DNA of 64,000 nt, taken from Dioscorea cayenensis subsp. rotundata (taxonomy: Eukaryota > Streptophyta > Magnoliopsida > Dioscoreales > Dioscoreaceae). Numbering within the stretch: the stretch's first letter is position 1; every line of letters starts with the position of its first letter. Position numbers and translations under genes: made by a program. The DNA is taken from positions 20,394,285 to 20,458,284 of the forward strand of contig NC_052475.1 of the NCBI RefSeq assembly GCF_009730915.1, given 5' to 3'. The notes below the pieces were generated by a model. That model did not search any database. It saw nothing but the letters and a program-made list of their open reading frames with translations, and was not told the origin of the DNA. This document shows, piece by piece, positions 24,802 to 36,200 of this stretch.

Positions 24802-25139
24802 TCAAGGTTACAAGTGTGTTTACAGTCTTGTGTTTATTCAAAGGGGGCAGGACTAAGTGGGAAGAAGATTGGTTAGAAGTTTTGAAGTTTGAATTTGGCT
24901 TGGAGGGAGAGCTTTTACCTTAGTTTGACCTAATTTGACTTAATTAATTCTAATTAAAATAAATAATTTGTGCCCAATATTTCCTTGCTTAAGGAATGGT
25001 ATATCAAAGGTATTGGTTTTATGTTTTTAACTTGGTAAAATTATAGGTAGTATTTATCCATTTTTATTTTTATACTCTATATAGATGGAAGCCTCTGCGT
25101 TTCTCTGTGGGAGGAGAATACATCTTTCATGTCATTTTC

Positions 25140-25175
<36 letters not shown>

Positions 25176-25513
25176 TCAAGGTTACAAGTGTGTTTACAGT
25201 CTTGTGTTTATTCAAAGGGGGCAGGACTAAGTGGGAAGAAGATTGGTTAGAAGTTTTGAAGTTTGAATTTGGCTTGGAGGGAGAGCTTTTACCTTAGTTT
25301 GACCTAATTTGACTTAATTAATTCTAATTAAAATAAATAATTTGTGCCCAATATTTCCCTTGTTAGGAATGGTATATCAAAGAGTATTGGTTTTATGTTT
25401 TTAACTTGGTAAAATTATAGAGTAGTATTTATCCATTTTTTATTTTTATACTCTATATAGATGGAAGCTCTCGTTTCTCTGTGGGAGGAGAATACATCTT
25501 TCATGTCATTTTC

Positions 25514-25545
<32 letters not shown>

Positions 25546-25880
25546 TCAAGGTTACAAGTGTGTTTACAGTCTTGTGTTTATTCAAAGGGGGCAGGACTAA
25601 GTGGGAAGAAGATTGGTTAGAAGTTTTGAAGTTTGAATTTGGCTTGGAGGGAGAGCTTTTACCTTAGTTTGACCTAATTTGACAATTAATTCTAATTAAA
25701 ATAAATAATTTGTGCCCAATATTTCCTTGCTAGGGAATGGTATATCAAAAGGTATTGGTTTTTATGTTTTTTTAACTTGGTAAAATTATAGGTAGTATTT
25801 ATCCATTTTTATTTTTATACTCTATATAGATGGAAACCCCTGCGTTTCTACGTGGGAGGAGAATACATCTTTCATGTCAT

Positions 25881-25925
<45 letters not shown>

Positions 25926-28900
25926 TCAAGGTTACAAGTGTGTTTCGGTCTTGTGTTTTATTCAAAAGGCGAGGACTAAGTGGGAAGAAGGTGGTTAGAA
26001 GTTTTGAAGTTTGAATTTGGCTTGGAGGAGAGCTTTTTACCTTAGTTTGACCTAATTTGACTAATTAATTCTAATTAAAATAAATAATTTGTGCCCAATA
26101 TTTCCTTGAGGAATGGTATATCAAAAGGTATTGGTTTTTATGTTTTTAACTTGGTAAAATTATAGGGTAGTATTTATCCATTTTTTATTTTTATACTCTA
26201 TATAGATGGAAGCCTCTGCGTTTCTCTGTGGGAGGAGAATACATCTTTCATGTCATTTTCATATATATATATATATATATTTATATATATTCAAGGTTAC
26301 AAGTGTGTTTACAGTCTTGTGTTTATTCAAAGGGGGCAGGACTAAGTGGGAAGAAGATTGGTTAGAAGTTTTGAAGTTTGAATTTGGCTTGGAGGGAGAG
26401 CTTTTACCTTAGTTTGACCTAATTTGACTTAATTAATTCTAATTAAAATAAATAATTTGTGCCCAATATTATATTTTCTTAATTAATGTTTAGCATTTAT
26501 TAATGATTTTTAACATTAGTAGTATTATATATTTTTAATTAATTAAATTTTTTTAAAAAAATGTTATTCCAATTCCAAGCTATTCAATAGGTGGCGTTTG
26601 ATTAGAGAGGTGGGAATAACTTGGAATAAAGTAGGCCAATCAAACATTGCGGAGAGTCATATAAGTATAAGGCTTTGATTAGTAGTTGCATGATCAGAAC
26701 CAAACCTTATCTTGTTTGTGTGCTTTGGTACTTTAAATTTTATGGATGCTTACTTTGAATGTTGGAGACTGTTCTTTTGACACATTTAAGGTAACAATCA
26801 GATAGGATTGCATCCTATATTAAATTTGGTGATTATAAACTAAAAGCGCTAGCATTTCATTCATAATAAATTCCTTTCTTCTAACACCATGATTGCAACA
26901 ATTGTATATGTTGATCCAGATACCTTGAAAGTTTGTAAATCCTGGCCTCATTAACAGAAGCTAATTTGGACTTGTTAACAGATGAAAACTCGAATGCTTT
27001 TCAATCAACTGCTTTTTGCTCGTGGGAGCTTGTTATTATAAAATCTTAACATATTTTTTTTTGACTCCCCATTGCAGGAAGTTGCTGTCCTAATTTCATT
27101 TTTTATTTCTGCTGTATTTCATGAGGTATATTTATACAATTCTTGTCTTGGTTTGCAAATTGTGAATTTTGCACAAACACTTATCCTAACCATATCACAT
27201 TCTGCATGACTTGCATGACCCATGAGATCTTATGTCCTGGTTTGTGATAACAATTGATACGCTCAGGCTGTTGCATCAACTATCTGACCATGTTCCTCTT
27301 TTATTTTAGAAATAAAGATTATAGAGAAAACAAACTTTTGAGAAAGGCATGAAGAAAACATGCATTTGTGGGGCTTGGCTCAAATGGAAAATCGTCAATA
27401 ATGAGAAATTAAATGGATATAAGTTCTACCATGTTAACCACTTAATATTTGTTAGGTTATCCTAGGCCAATAATTTTTAACTCAATAAGGCGCTCACATT
27501 AATTTCCCAAACATCCTAATCTCTCCTACTGATGGAACATCTTTGGTGGATTCCTCGGCCAACAAATTGATTTCCCGCAACTTGAACCACCATCTCGGCC
27601 ATCGCACGAAGCTCAAGCTTGAGCTCGATCTTTATGCTCAAACTGATCTTGATGCAGATAAATTCTACAGCTAAGTTCTACTTGCTTCAGCTTGGCTCAC
27701 AAACACCCTTATTCAATCGGTATAGATGTAAAGGATTTGCTCTAGATGAAGGCTTAAGGCTCCTATAAGATAATTAAAGATGAGATAGAATCCTATTAAA
27801 ATAAATAATTATAGATGAGATAAAAATCTTGATATCTTGTTTAGTCACACTATGAATGTTATTCCAGCCAAATTCATGTTTATCAGTATTGGGTGGAAGA
27901 TTTTATTTGCAGCAATATAGACAGCGCAAATAGTATCACGCCATCCAGGATATCAAAGATGTAGTGGAAACTAAGACTTCCGCTTCTGCACTAAATTGTG
28001 CCACGAGGACAAGGGAGTAAGGAACATTGCACCAGGGGGCAGGGCAATGTCTCCAAAGTATGTTGCATGGCTTGGGCTTTTGTCAAGGCCTTACCCAACC
28101 AATTGTGGACAATTGCTTTCATGATCTGATTGCAACTGATGGACTATTTTGCAATAGATCAATATTGAGTCTGATAATAGGGTTGTATTAGCATAAAATA
28201 TTGTTAAACAAGGGATTCTAAATTGTTTTGTACCTCTTTCGAGATCTCTCCAATTTTAGCATTCTGGATGATTGCATAGCCATTTAATCCCCTTTTCTTT
28301 GAGCCAAATTTGATTATCCTGCAAACCAAATTCTTTTCTGTTTTGGTTTGTTGTCTATGTTTGCATCATTTATGCATATTCTCACATTACTGTAATCAAT
28401 GGACTGCATTTGTTCCTTTGTCGCTTCTCACTGTTATGTTCAATATAACAGTGAAGGCCACTAGAATTATGTTGAAACTAAATAGATACCACGTTATCAA
28501 CCTGGTTCTTTTTGTGATATTAGTGTATTGGTTTTTATGAGTTTGTGCTCCGTTTTTCTCACATAGTTGTGATCTACTTTTTGTTCTTTGGTGAGTTTTG
28601 GTGAGTTCTTTTCTTTTCTTTTCTCTTTTTTTTTTCCTAACCAAACCACTTCCTCTGCAGCTATGTATTGCAGTTCCTTGCCACATATTCAAGTTCTGGG
28701 CATTTATAGGGATGATGTTTCAGGTAAACTTTATGCATGATATGATTGTACTCATGGCACATTGTTTTTGCTCTTCCTTCTAAACAAGAAATTTCTCTTT
28801 AGCTTATGTATATATATTGTTAAAATTCTATTGTTCTAGTCCTTTTGTGTTCTTATGTCTTCCTTGCTTATGTTGTTGTGACTTAAACTCATTAAATTTA

Positions 28901-30327
28901 TTATGAAAGCTACTATGATAACCTGAAATCTCTTTACTAAGGATAACTGAGTTTTAAGTATTTTCAGTTTCTTTGGTACAAGTTTAAGGATTGTGTGTAA
29001 TTCACCATGGTCATATTTGGTAGCGTATTTTTCTTCTCAAAAAATTAATTTTTTAACCATTATGTGCAATATTTATTGCTCTTCTAAAGAATAAGAAGTG
29101 CAAGTTATTATGGGATCTGTATCATCAGAGAAAAGACCCACCGCCATGAAAAAACTTGTTTATTGCTCTTAGATGCATCAATTCTTTTAGGTTTTCAACT
29201 TTGGACATATAATGGTGATAAAATCAGAGTAATAATGTAATCCCCATCTACCCTGAAAACAGGTTTGCTAGTTGGGCTTATTCATGTCATCAATGTTACT
29301 AGATATTATGTGGAAAAAATTTATCTGAGGACAAGCATATGCCCTATGTCACGCAGTCTAAGGGCAGTGTCCATGAGGGCACCATTGCTAACAATCAATT
29401 ATTTGGATGTTCACTCAACACTGCCGCTTATGCAGCATATCACAAGCGCTCGTTGGCTAGTGCCACCTCATCACCTGCTTTGGTAGACTACTATTAACAC
29501 ATCTCAGTGAATGGTTGGGAGTGGCAAACAGCCACAATAGAAATCATTGTTGCCATACTAATATGCATATAAACAACACAATTGCTACTCTCTTTACTAG
29601 ATTTTTTCCTCAAATTCCATATGGTGAAAAAGCATGGCCAAGTCTCACCGAATTTGCACGGGCTCAAGCCCCAAAATGTCAGGACCATATGGTGAAAGCA
29701 TGTTTTTGTTGGAGAGTCATTTATCTCTTAACAATAATTGCAAATATTTCTTGATTTCATTTATGTATTGTTATGTAGCAGTTATCCAATAATTATACAT
29801 GATGATGACAGGTTATGTTAGGGTAAAATGCAGAGGTTTTTTATGTAGAAAATTTCCTTATGTTATAACTTGCATATGCACTGCCTTATGTTATAACTTG
29901 CGTATGCACCTTTATTGAAAACAATTGGTAGAATGTAACTCCTGTGTCAGTTGGAATTATTATTGTTTTCTTACCGAGTATAAAGAATCCCTATTTCTTT
30001 CCTTGTATAACATTTTATTTATCTATCTGTCCAGATTCCCCTTGTTATCTTGACGAAATACCTCCAAAAGAAATTCAAAAGTTCCATGGTATGCCATTGT
30101 TTGCTTGCTAATTGCTTTACTGCAAATAATTCTTTTTAACTTGTGTGCTTTTCAGTCTATAATTCATGCATTGTTAAAATCCCTTTTGTGTTACTTACAC
30201 CGGACGCATTGAACTACACTAGGTAGGAAATATGATCTTCTGGTTCTTCTTCTGCATTCTCGGACAACCGATGTGCATCCTACTGTACTACCATGATGTG
30301 ATGAACAGGAAAGCAAGAAGAAATTAA
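18536..30327 (+). CDS. DGAT1: acyl-CoA:diacylglycerol acyltransferase 1, 16 coding exons
   Basis: DGAT1 makes triacylglycerol from diacylglycerol and acyl-CoA in the ER membrane (MBOAT family). Exons: 18536-18877, 18963-19043, 19121-19194, 19260-19335, 20049-20116, 21202-21325, 21839-21910, 22391-22492, 22573-22709, 23491-23572, 23700-23720, 24575-24637, 27078-27125, 28661-28723, 30035-30088, 30223-30327. All phases join, giving 503 codons plus stop, a normal family length. Residues 1 to ~100 are acidic and Ser/Pro-rich (the usual disordered N-terminus), ending [24 protein letters not shown] (exon 10) is the acyl-donor-side motif. SAVFHE (end of exon 13) carries the conserved MBOAT His. The end is [13 protein letters not shown]. 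Exon 11 is only 21 nt. The exon 7 acceptor at 21838 is chosen because the AG at 21830 shifts the frame. Introns hold repeats, notably after exon 12. It appears intact. Confidence 0.95.
20480..20770. mobile_element. possible LTR-retrotransposon fragment in DGAT1 intron 5
   Basis: The stretch with AAGGTTTACGAGGTTCAGCAATGTGCC, a CTCCTTGGAG block and a run ending AAACCCTGGCTGCC resembles the leader/LTR text of plant Ty1/copia elements. No ends or coding sequence are seen, so this is only a remnant. Confidence 0.35.
24609..26469 (+). repeat. five-copy ~372-bp tandem array that repeats the DGAT1 exon 12 donor
   Basis: Units start at about 24609, 24981, 25355, 25723 and 26102. Each begins with the last ~29 bases of exon 12 (TTTCCTTGCTTAAGGAATGG..TCAAAG) plus its GT donor, then a common intron block with an internal (TA)n run and GGGGGCAGGACTAAGTGGG. 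Only the first unit is continuous with the rest of exon 12. Units 1, 2 and 5 are nearly identical, whereas 3 and 4 carry many 1-2 base indels. The array ends at TTTGTGCCCAATATT. Confidence 0.95.
26570..26670. repeat. short MITE-like remnant in DGAT1 intron 12
   Basis: ATTCCAAGCTATTCAATAGG..GGCGTTTGATTAGAGAGG..GGAATAACTTGGAATAAAG..CCAATCAAAC has the inverted GTTTGATT/AATCAAAC and TTATTCC/GGAATAA style of plant MITE ends. It is too short and decayed to classify. Confidence 0.35.
29854..29911. repeat. two-copy 28-bp tandem repeat in DGAT1 intron 14
   Basis: CCTTATGTTATAACTTGC followed by A/G-TATGCAC occurs twice head to tail. A local duplication with no sign of function. Confidence 0.75.
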
Positions 30328-30876
30328 TGTAAACTTCTCCCATGCTCATCCATTCTCAAGGAAGCACAAATAGATAAAAAATGAGGCACACCATAATTCA
30401 ACAATACCGTGCCACAATTCATCGATGTTGGCATGCTTGCGCACTCTCAGTCCATGTACAGTTTCAATATGGTAGAATTTTTTAATTACTTTGGTGTCTC
30501 TATGATCATTTGTGATAGGCTCATGAAGCTCATACCAAACATTGAAGAAGGTTGTTCTTTTTCCTCCCTGAATTAGGATTTGATGAATTATTGTAAATTT
30601 TCTAATGAAGTAGTTTCAGAATGTAAATTTTCTGACAAAGTTGTTTCAGACATAGTGTTGCCCTTCTGGTATCTGTTGCTTGAATATGCAGTAAATTAAT
30701 TGTAACTTGACTTCCTGCTGAATTCTTTGTTTGTTTGTACAAACTTCAATGGGATTTGATGTTTCTTCTGCATTAAACTTTACTGTAGATCTTTGTGGTT
30801 TTTTGTGATTCACAAGGGGGTTATGTTCAGGCTCAAGTTCCAACTTAATTGATTGACAAAATGCAGGGAAAATTAA

Positions 30877-30930
<54 letters not shown>

Positions 30931-32129
30931 GTTTGGTTGGATAAAAAACAAAGCAGAGGGATAAGAAATTCAAGGAAATTCTGCTTTTTTTTTCCCCTCT
31001 ATTTTGGAATTTTTTTAAATTGATTTATACATCTTCATGCGTCCAAACAAATCAATTTATTAAATAATAAAATTATTGAGATAAATAGGGAAAACAATGT
31101 CATCTTGGATGCCAGTCTTGCTTAGAAAATGGGATACCTAATACTTGTTCGGATGGTGACCTTATACCTGATATAATTAGGGTTTCTTTTGCATACATGC
31201 CCCCATAAAGCTTCATAATTAGAGAAAAAAAAAAAAATTTGCATATGCAACCCTTGTGGTTCAACAATTTTCTTTGTTATCTTCTTCTGATTTTAACATT
31301 CATTCACCTGGAAGACAAATTAAAAAAAGGACTGTACCGGGGTCTTACTTTAAACGAGAAAAATATTAGGATAATAATAGAGATGGTAGGTTTTGTCAAT
31401 AACATCAACATAGTATATGAAAAATAGCTATGAATTGATCTGTTAATGTGTGAACAGAGTGAGGAAATGTTAAAAATAATTTTTATTTGAATAAATTAAG
31501 TTGGCCATTGACTATATTTACTTATACAATAAGTTATCTGGGGACGTTCATAGAACATCTCTAGACATCACCCATTCGGATTCACTCTCTCCCCAAATAA
31601 GTAGTTGTGTTCTATTGGGTTTTTATCTAAGGGAATTATTTAAGGGAAGTGGTCTGACTTTCCCCAATTATGGTGTTTATTTGTGTTGAAGTGGGGGAAG
31701 TGATATTTTCTCTACTTTCGATTGAAATGGATTTTAAACTAAATCCATTTCAGTATTCTTTTTACAAGTAGGGGTGAGTGAGCCAATTTATAAAAACTCA
31801 CATTCTTTTACTTTCAAAGTTTTTTTTAGCTCATACAACTTCACTCAACACCTAAATGAGGTTCTATTTTCACGAAGTAGTAGAAATGATATCACCTTCC
31901 ACCACTTTCACACTTTAGATCACTTTTTCCGAAATGAAAGCTTCCTTAGTAAAAATAGAATTCAACAATTGTAAATAATTTAGGTCAAATTATTGTGCAT
32001 ACATAGAAAGGACACATTCTCTATGTGCATCCGTAAATTTAAAGTTTACAAACACTAATTCTCAACAGTTAGATTTTCATCCAACAGTTTTTATTGTGCT
32101 AGCACAGTGACAAAAATTTTTTTATTTGC
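30328..32129. other. intergenic DNA between DGAT1 and the casein kinase gene
   Basis: The first few hundred bases should be the DGAT1 3' untranslated region, with several TGTAAATT tracts. A long (TA)n run lies at 30881-30927. The stretch at 31500-31980 has moderate complexity but no recognisable coding domain. No gene is seen. Confidence 0.45.
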
Positions 32130-32137
32130 TTTACAAC

Positions 32138-32721
32138 TAGAGATGGCAATAATACCTATACCCGACCCAACCCGACCCGACCTGACCCGAGTTTGACGGG
32201 TAAAACCCGATTTGACCGGGTTTCGGGTCGGGTTCGGGTAAAACCCGACTTGTATGAAACGGGTGCGGGTGTGGGTATGAGAATTCTAATACCCGACCCG
32301 TACCCGTACCCGTACCCGACCCGAAATTAAAATTACTAAAATATTTATAATATATATATATATATACACACACATATATATATACTAATATGTTCTACAA
32401 CTTCACAATTTAGGGTTTTTTTATTTTTCCTCTTTGTTTGGTCTTGTAATTATATAATAATTTTATTTTATTTTATTTTATAAAAAATTATAATTACTTT
32501 TAAGTTATTTTTTTATAAAAATAATATATTTTTTATTAATTTTTTTAATATTGGGGCAGGGGCGGGTATACCCGTGGGTACCCGATTACCCTTCGGGTGC
32601 GGGTGTGGGTTTGGATTTTTAAAACCCGTCGGGTTCGGGTTCGGGTTCGGGTATATTAGTGGGATATCGGGTACGGGTACGGGTATGGTAATACCCGACC
32701 CGACCCGATCTGCCATCCCTA
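32138..32721. mobile_element. hAT-type MITE with ACCCG-rich arms
   Basis: 584 bp with terminal inverted repeats TAGAGATGGCA on the left and TGCCATCCCTA on the right, and a perfect 8-bp target duplication TTTACAAC (32130-32137 and 32722-32729). Both arms are packed with ACCCG / CGGGT repeats in opposite orientation and can fold onto each other. The centre is AT-rich with TA and CA runs. There is no transposase. Confidence 0.9.
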
Positions 32722-32959
32722 TTTACAACCGAATGGGTACTGTTTAAGCAGAATTTTTTTCATTTGCTCTACATTTAAATTGGAACTACTTACTGAACTG
32801 TTACTATTGCATCCCACTCTAATCTCTCTCATATTCACTTTCTGTGTCTTAGATAAACAATATAAAAGAAATGATTTTTATGATCATATACATAATTATG
32901 CCTTTTTGCAAGGTTGTATATGCAAATAATCCAGGACAAAAACATCAGTATAAGAAACT

Positions 32960-33232
32960 AGTACAACGGTCTCTCTCCTTCAGGCTCTCTCATACTATCC
33001 TCGATTGGTAGTCCTCTCTCTTGACTCTGCTCTTCTTCTCTCCGATCAACTCCTCTAGCTGCGTCAAACCCTAGAATCTGAGAACACATCCTTCTCTTTC
33101 TTCCTTGATTTTTGATGTTCTTCTGCGATTCGTCTCGATCGAAACAATAAGGCCTCTAAAAAGGTGAGCTTTTTCTTTTCTTTTTTTAATTTGTTTGTTT
33201 TGGAGTTTGAATCTTGGATTGTAGTTTTTGGG
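32960..33232 (+). promoter_or_regulatory. casein kinase leader region with a possible short intron
   Basis: A CT-rich stretch (about 32970-33060) typical of plant 5' leaders precedes the gene. AAAAAG/GTGAGC at 33163/33164 and TTGTAG at 33224 would define a 61-nt intron in the leader just before the ATG. The intron is short, so splicing here is tentative. Confidence 0.45.
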
Positions 33233-36200
33233 ATGGAACCGCGGGTTGGGAGTAAGTTCCGGCTTGGTCGCAAGATCGGGAGTGGTTCCTTCGGGGAGAT
33301 CTATTTAGGTATATGTATTTTCCCCCTCTCTGTCTTTGATTTTGAGCTCTGGTGAGGTGGTTTGTAAGAGTTTTTTTTTTTTTGGAATTTTAACTGGTTC
33401 TTTGTTTGGCTTTTAGGTACTAATATTCAAACGAACGAGGAAGTTGCGATTAAGCTGGTAAATTGCCGTCTTTAGATTTATCTTGTGCTTTTGGTGTTTG
33501 AGAAATTCTTAGTATGTGTTAAAGTTTATGCCTTTATTGGTCTTCACGAGACTTTTAAAAGTGATAGCATTACTTAGAATTGTGAATACATGTTTCTTAA
33601 CACTTATACACAGTGATAAAATTTTAATCTTTTGCATCTTCAGGAGTTCTTTGCAAGTGATGATGGTTTTTTTTAGACTTTAGGACCAAAGTTTCTTTTT
33701 TATTTTTTATTTTTGGTCATTGTTAGTGAATAGTAATTTACATTGTGAGAAAATTTTGTGGCTTGTGTGTGTTAAAGTTTTATTTTTATAGGGTGAAATT
33801 GGTACACATATATGATAGAAATATCTTGCCTAATATCTGGAATTTGTAAAAATTATGCCTGCCCTTTTGTTAAATATGGCGAATTTTTCGTGTTACAGTA
33901 AAGAAAAGTGAACCGAATATTTGATTTTCTTCATTGAGTCAAATTAGTGAAATGCCTCTGCCGAAGTTCTTAAAAATCTTTCCAATTATACAAATTAAGA
34001 AGAAAATATCGTTGTTTACCAGTGCTTGGAAGTTGGTAGCTTGAAAATCTTATGGTTTTGGCCATTCAATTGTTGTTTTTATATGATGCTATTGGCATGT
34101 TTTTGTGTGATGATGTCAGTCTCAACATTGCTTCTTTTGGTTAGAACCCTAGCCCAAACTACCTGTTTAATATTTTCCCCACTAGATTTATGATGAACTT
34201 GGTCCCTGATCTCGAGCATGTTTGGGTTTACTTTCTGGCTAGGAGACATTTATTACCTAGGGGAGCACCCATGATAGCTCTGAAAAATGGTTTGATTGTA
34301 TAAATGTAAAGCTATATTGCTGTCAATATTTTGTAGCTCATTTTGTATCTTTTTGTTTCTATCTTTACCTTAATCCCAGATGCTTGTCATTGTGGTCTTG
34401 GTCTGCCAATATATTTGTGGTTCTGATTCTTCTGCAAGTTTACAGTGTTGAGCCTGCAAGACCTTATCCCCTGCTTTTCATTTTACACTGGAACTTGTTC
34501 TATAATTCTTGGGTAACACTGCCATTGTCTTCTACGTGAGATGGCTGTACCTCAAATTGTTAACACAGATGCTCATGGTTTTAAAATTTATGTAGCACAG
34601 TTCTGTTTCCTTTTCCTTCTCATCAGGAAAATGTGAAGACTAAGCATCCACAGCTGCTGTATGAATCGAAGATTTATAGACTCTTACAAGGAGGAAGTAA
34701 GGAAGATTTGGATCTTTTCTGTCCTTTTTGTGCAAATGTCTCCTTGAAGCTTGTCTCGCTGATGCTTTTAAACTCCAATATCTGCAGCTGGTATTCCTAA
34801 TGTGAGATGGTTTGGTGTTGAGAGTGACTATAATGTTCTTGTGATGGATTTGTTGGGTCCAAGTCTTGAAGATCTCTTCAATTTCTGCAGTAGAAAATTG
34901 TCCTTGAAGACTGTCCTTATGCTTGCGGACCAGATGGTACAATTGTATTATTCTTGAGCTGCCTTTTCACAAATTTGCTTGTTTCTTCCCTCGTTACTTA
35001 TCAATTTTGTAGATCAACCGACTAGAGTTTGTTCATGGAAAATCTTTTCTGCACCGAGATATTAAACCAGATAACTTTCTTATGGGCTTGGGGAGGAGAG
35101 CAAATCAGGTGTGCCGCAGATTTCATCCTAAATGTCCTTTTTTTTAATCTTAGATGCCATGTAGTGTGCATCATGGATTTCCTTTTGCTTTCATATAGGT
35201 CTACATTATTGATTTTGGGTTGGCCAAGAAATATAGGGATTCATCCACTCATCAGCACATTCCATATAGGTAAAACTGGGTGGTGATTTCTGTTGAGCAA
35301 TCTGTATTGCCATCTCATCAGGATTTTGCCATAATATATGAAGATCTTTAATATTTCTCTTTTATCTCCATCGTACTTTTAGTGCTGATTTCTGTGTAAA
35401 TATGTTTGAGTACTCTTTTTTTTTTTAAAAAAATTTTTCATTGTCTACTTTCTTCTTGTTTCAGTTATATTAAGCCGCTGTTTGCAATTATGTAATGTCC
35501 ATAAATTATAAAATGTGATTTTATGGACTCATATTGTGTGTTCATGTTTTCCATCAATGTCTCAAAATTTGTTTTTGCTGTCTTGCAGCTTATAGATTGC
35601 TCATCTTTATGATTCTGTGTGTACTCATTGTTTTTGATGCGATTGCAAGTGACTTGAGACATTTCTCTTTTCATTGTCAAGTGTTTATTTCTTTTTTGCA
35701 GAGAAAACAAGAACTTGACTGGCACTGCTAGATATGCAAGCATGAATACTCATCTTGGCATTGGTATATCTAAAAATGCAAATTGTTTATTAATTTGCCA
35801 TTTAAAATTTTTTAATCGATGTTTTTGCTTATTGGTAGTGCATGAAAAGTTATCATCTGTACTTTTTTCAGGTTCATTTACAGTTGGATTTACCTTACTA
35901 TTCTTCTTTGAGTTTCTGATGTTTTGTTATTATTTTTTATTTTTATTTTTTGCTCAGAACAAAGCAGGAGAGATGATTTGGAATCTCTTGGATTTGTTCT
36001 TATGTATTTCTTAAGGGGGAGGTTTGCTTTCTTCCTTGTTTGTGGATACATACTTGCTTTTTAATGTTGTATGCTTATTTTGAGTTTCTTTTAAAAAAAA
36101 TTTCTCCTGTTGTTTAGTCTTCCTTGGCAGGGTCTAAAAGCTGGAACTAAGAAACAAAAGTATGAGAAAATCAGTGAGAAGAAAGTTTCAACTTCGATAG

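Noticed and set aside
24735..26412. Repeated open frame (about 62-70 codons, ending [22 protein letters not shown]) in four units of the DGAT1 array
   Set aside because: It lies inside an intron, starts at the exon-donor duplicate, runs through a TA microsatellite and merely recurs because the DNA unit recurs. There is no independent sign of coding.
29265..29486. Open frame of 73 codons in DGAT1 intron 14
   Set aside because: No recognisable domain, placed inside an intron, and bounded by AT-rich repeats.
32138..32721. Telomere-like repeat because of ACCCG/CGGGT runs
   Set aside because: The plant telomere repeat is TTTAGGG. These pentamers belong to the arms of a MITE with clear ends.
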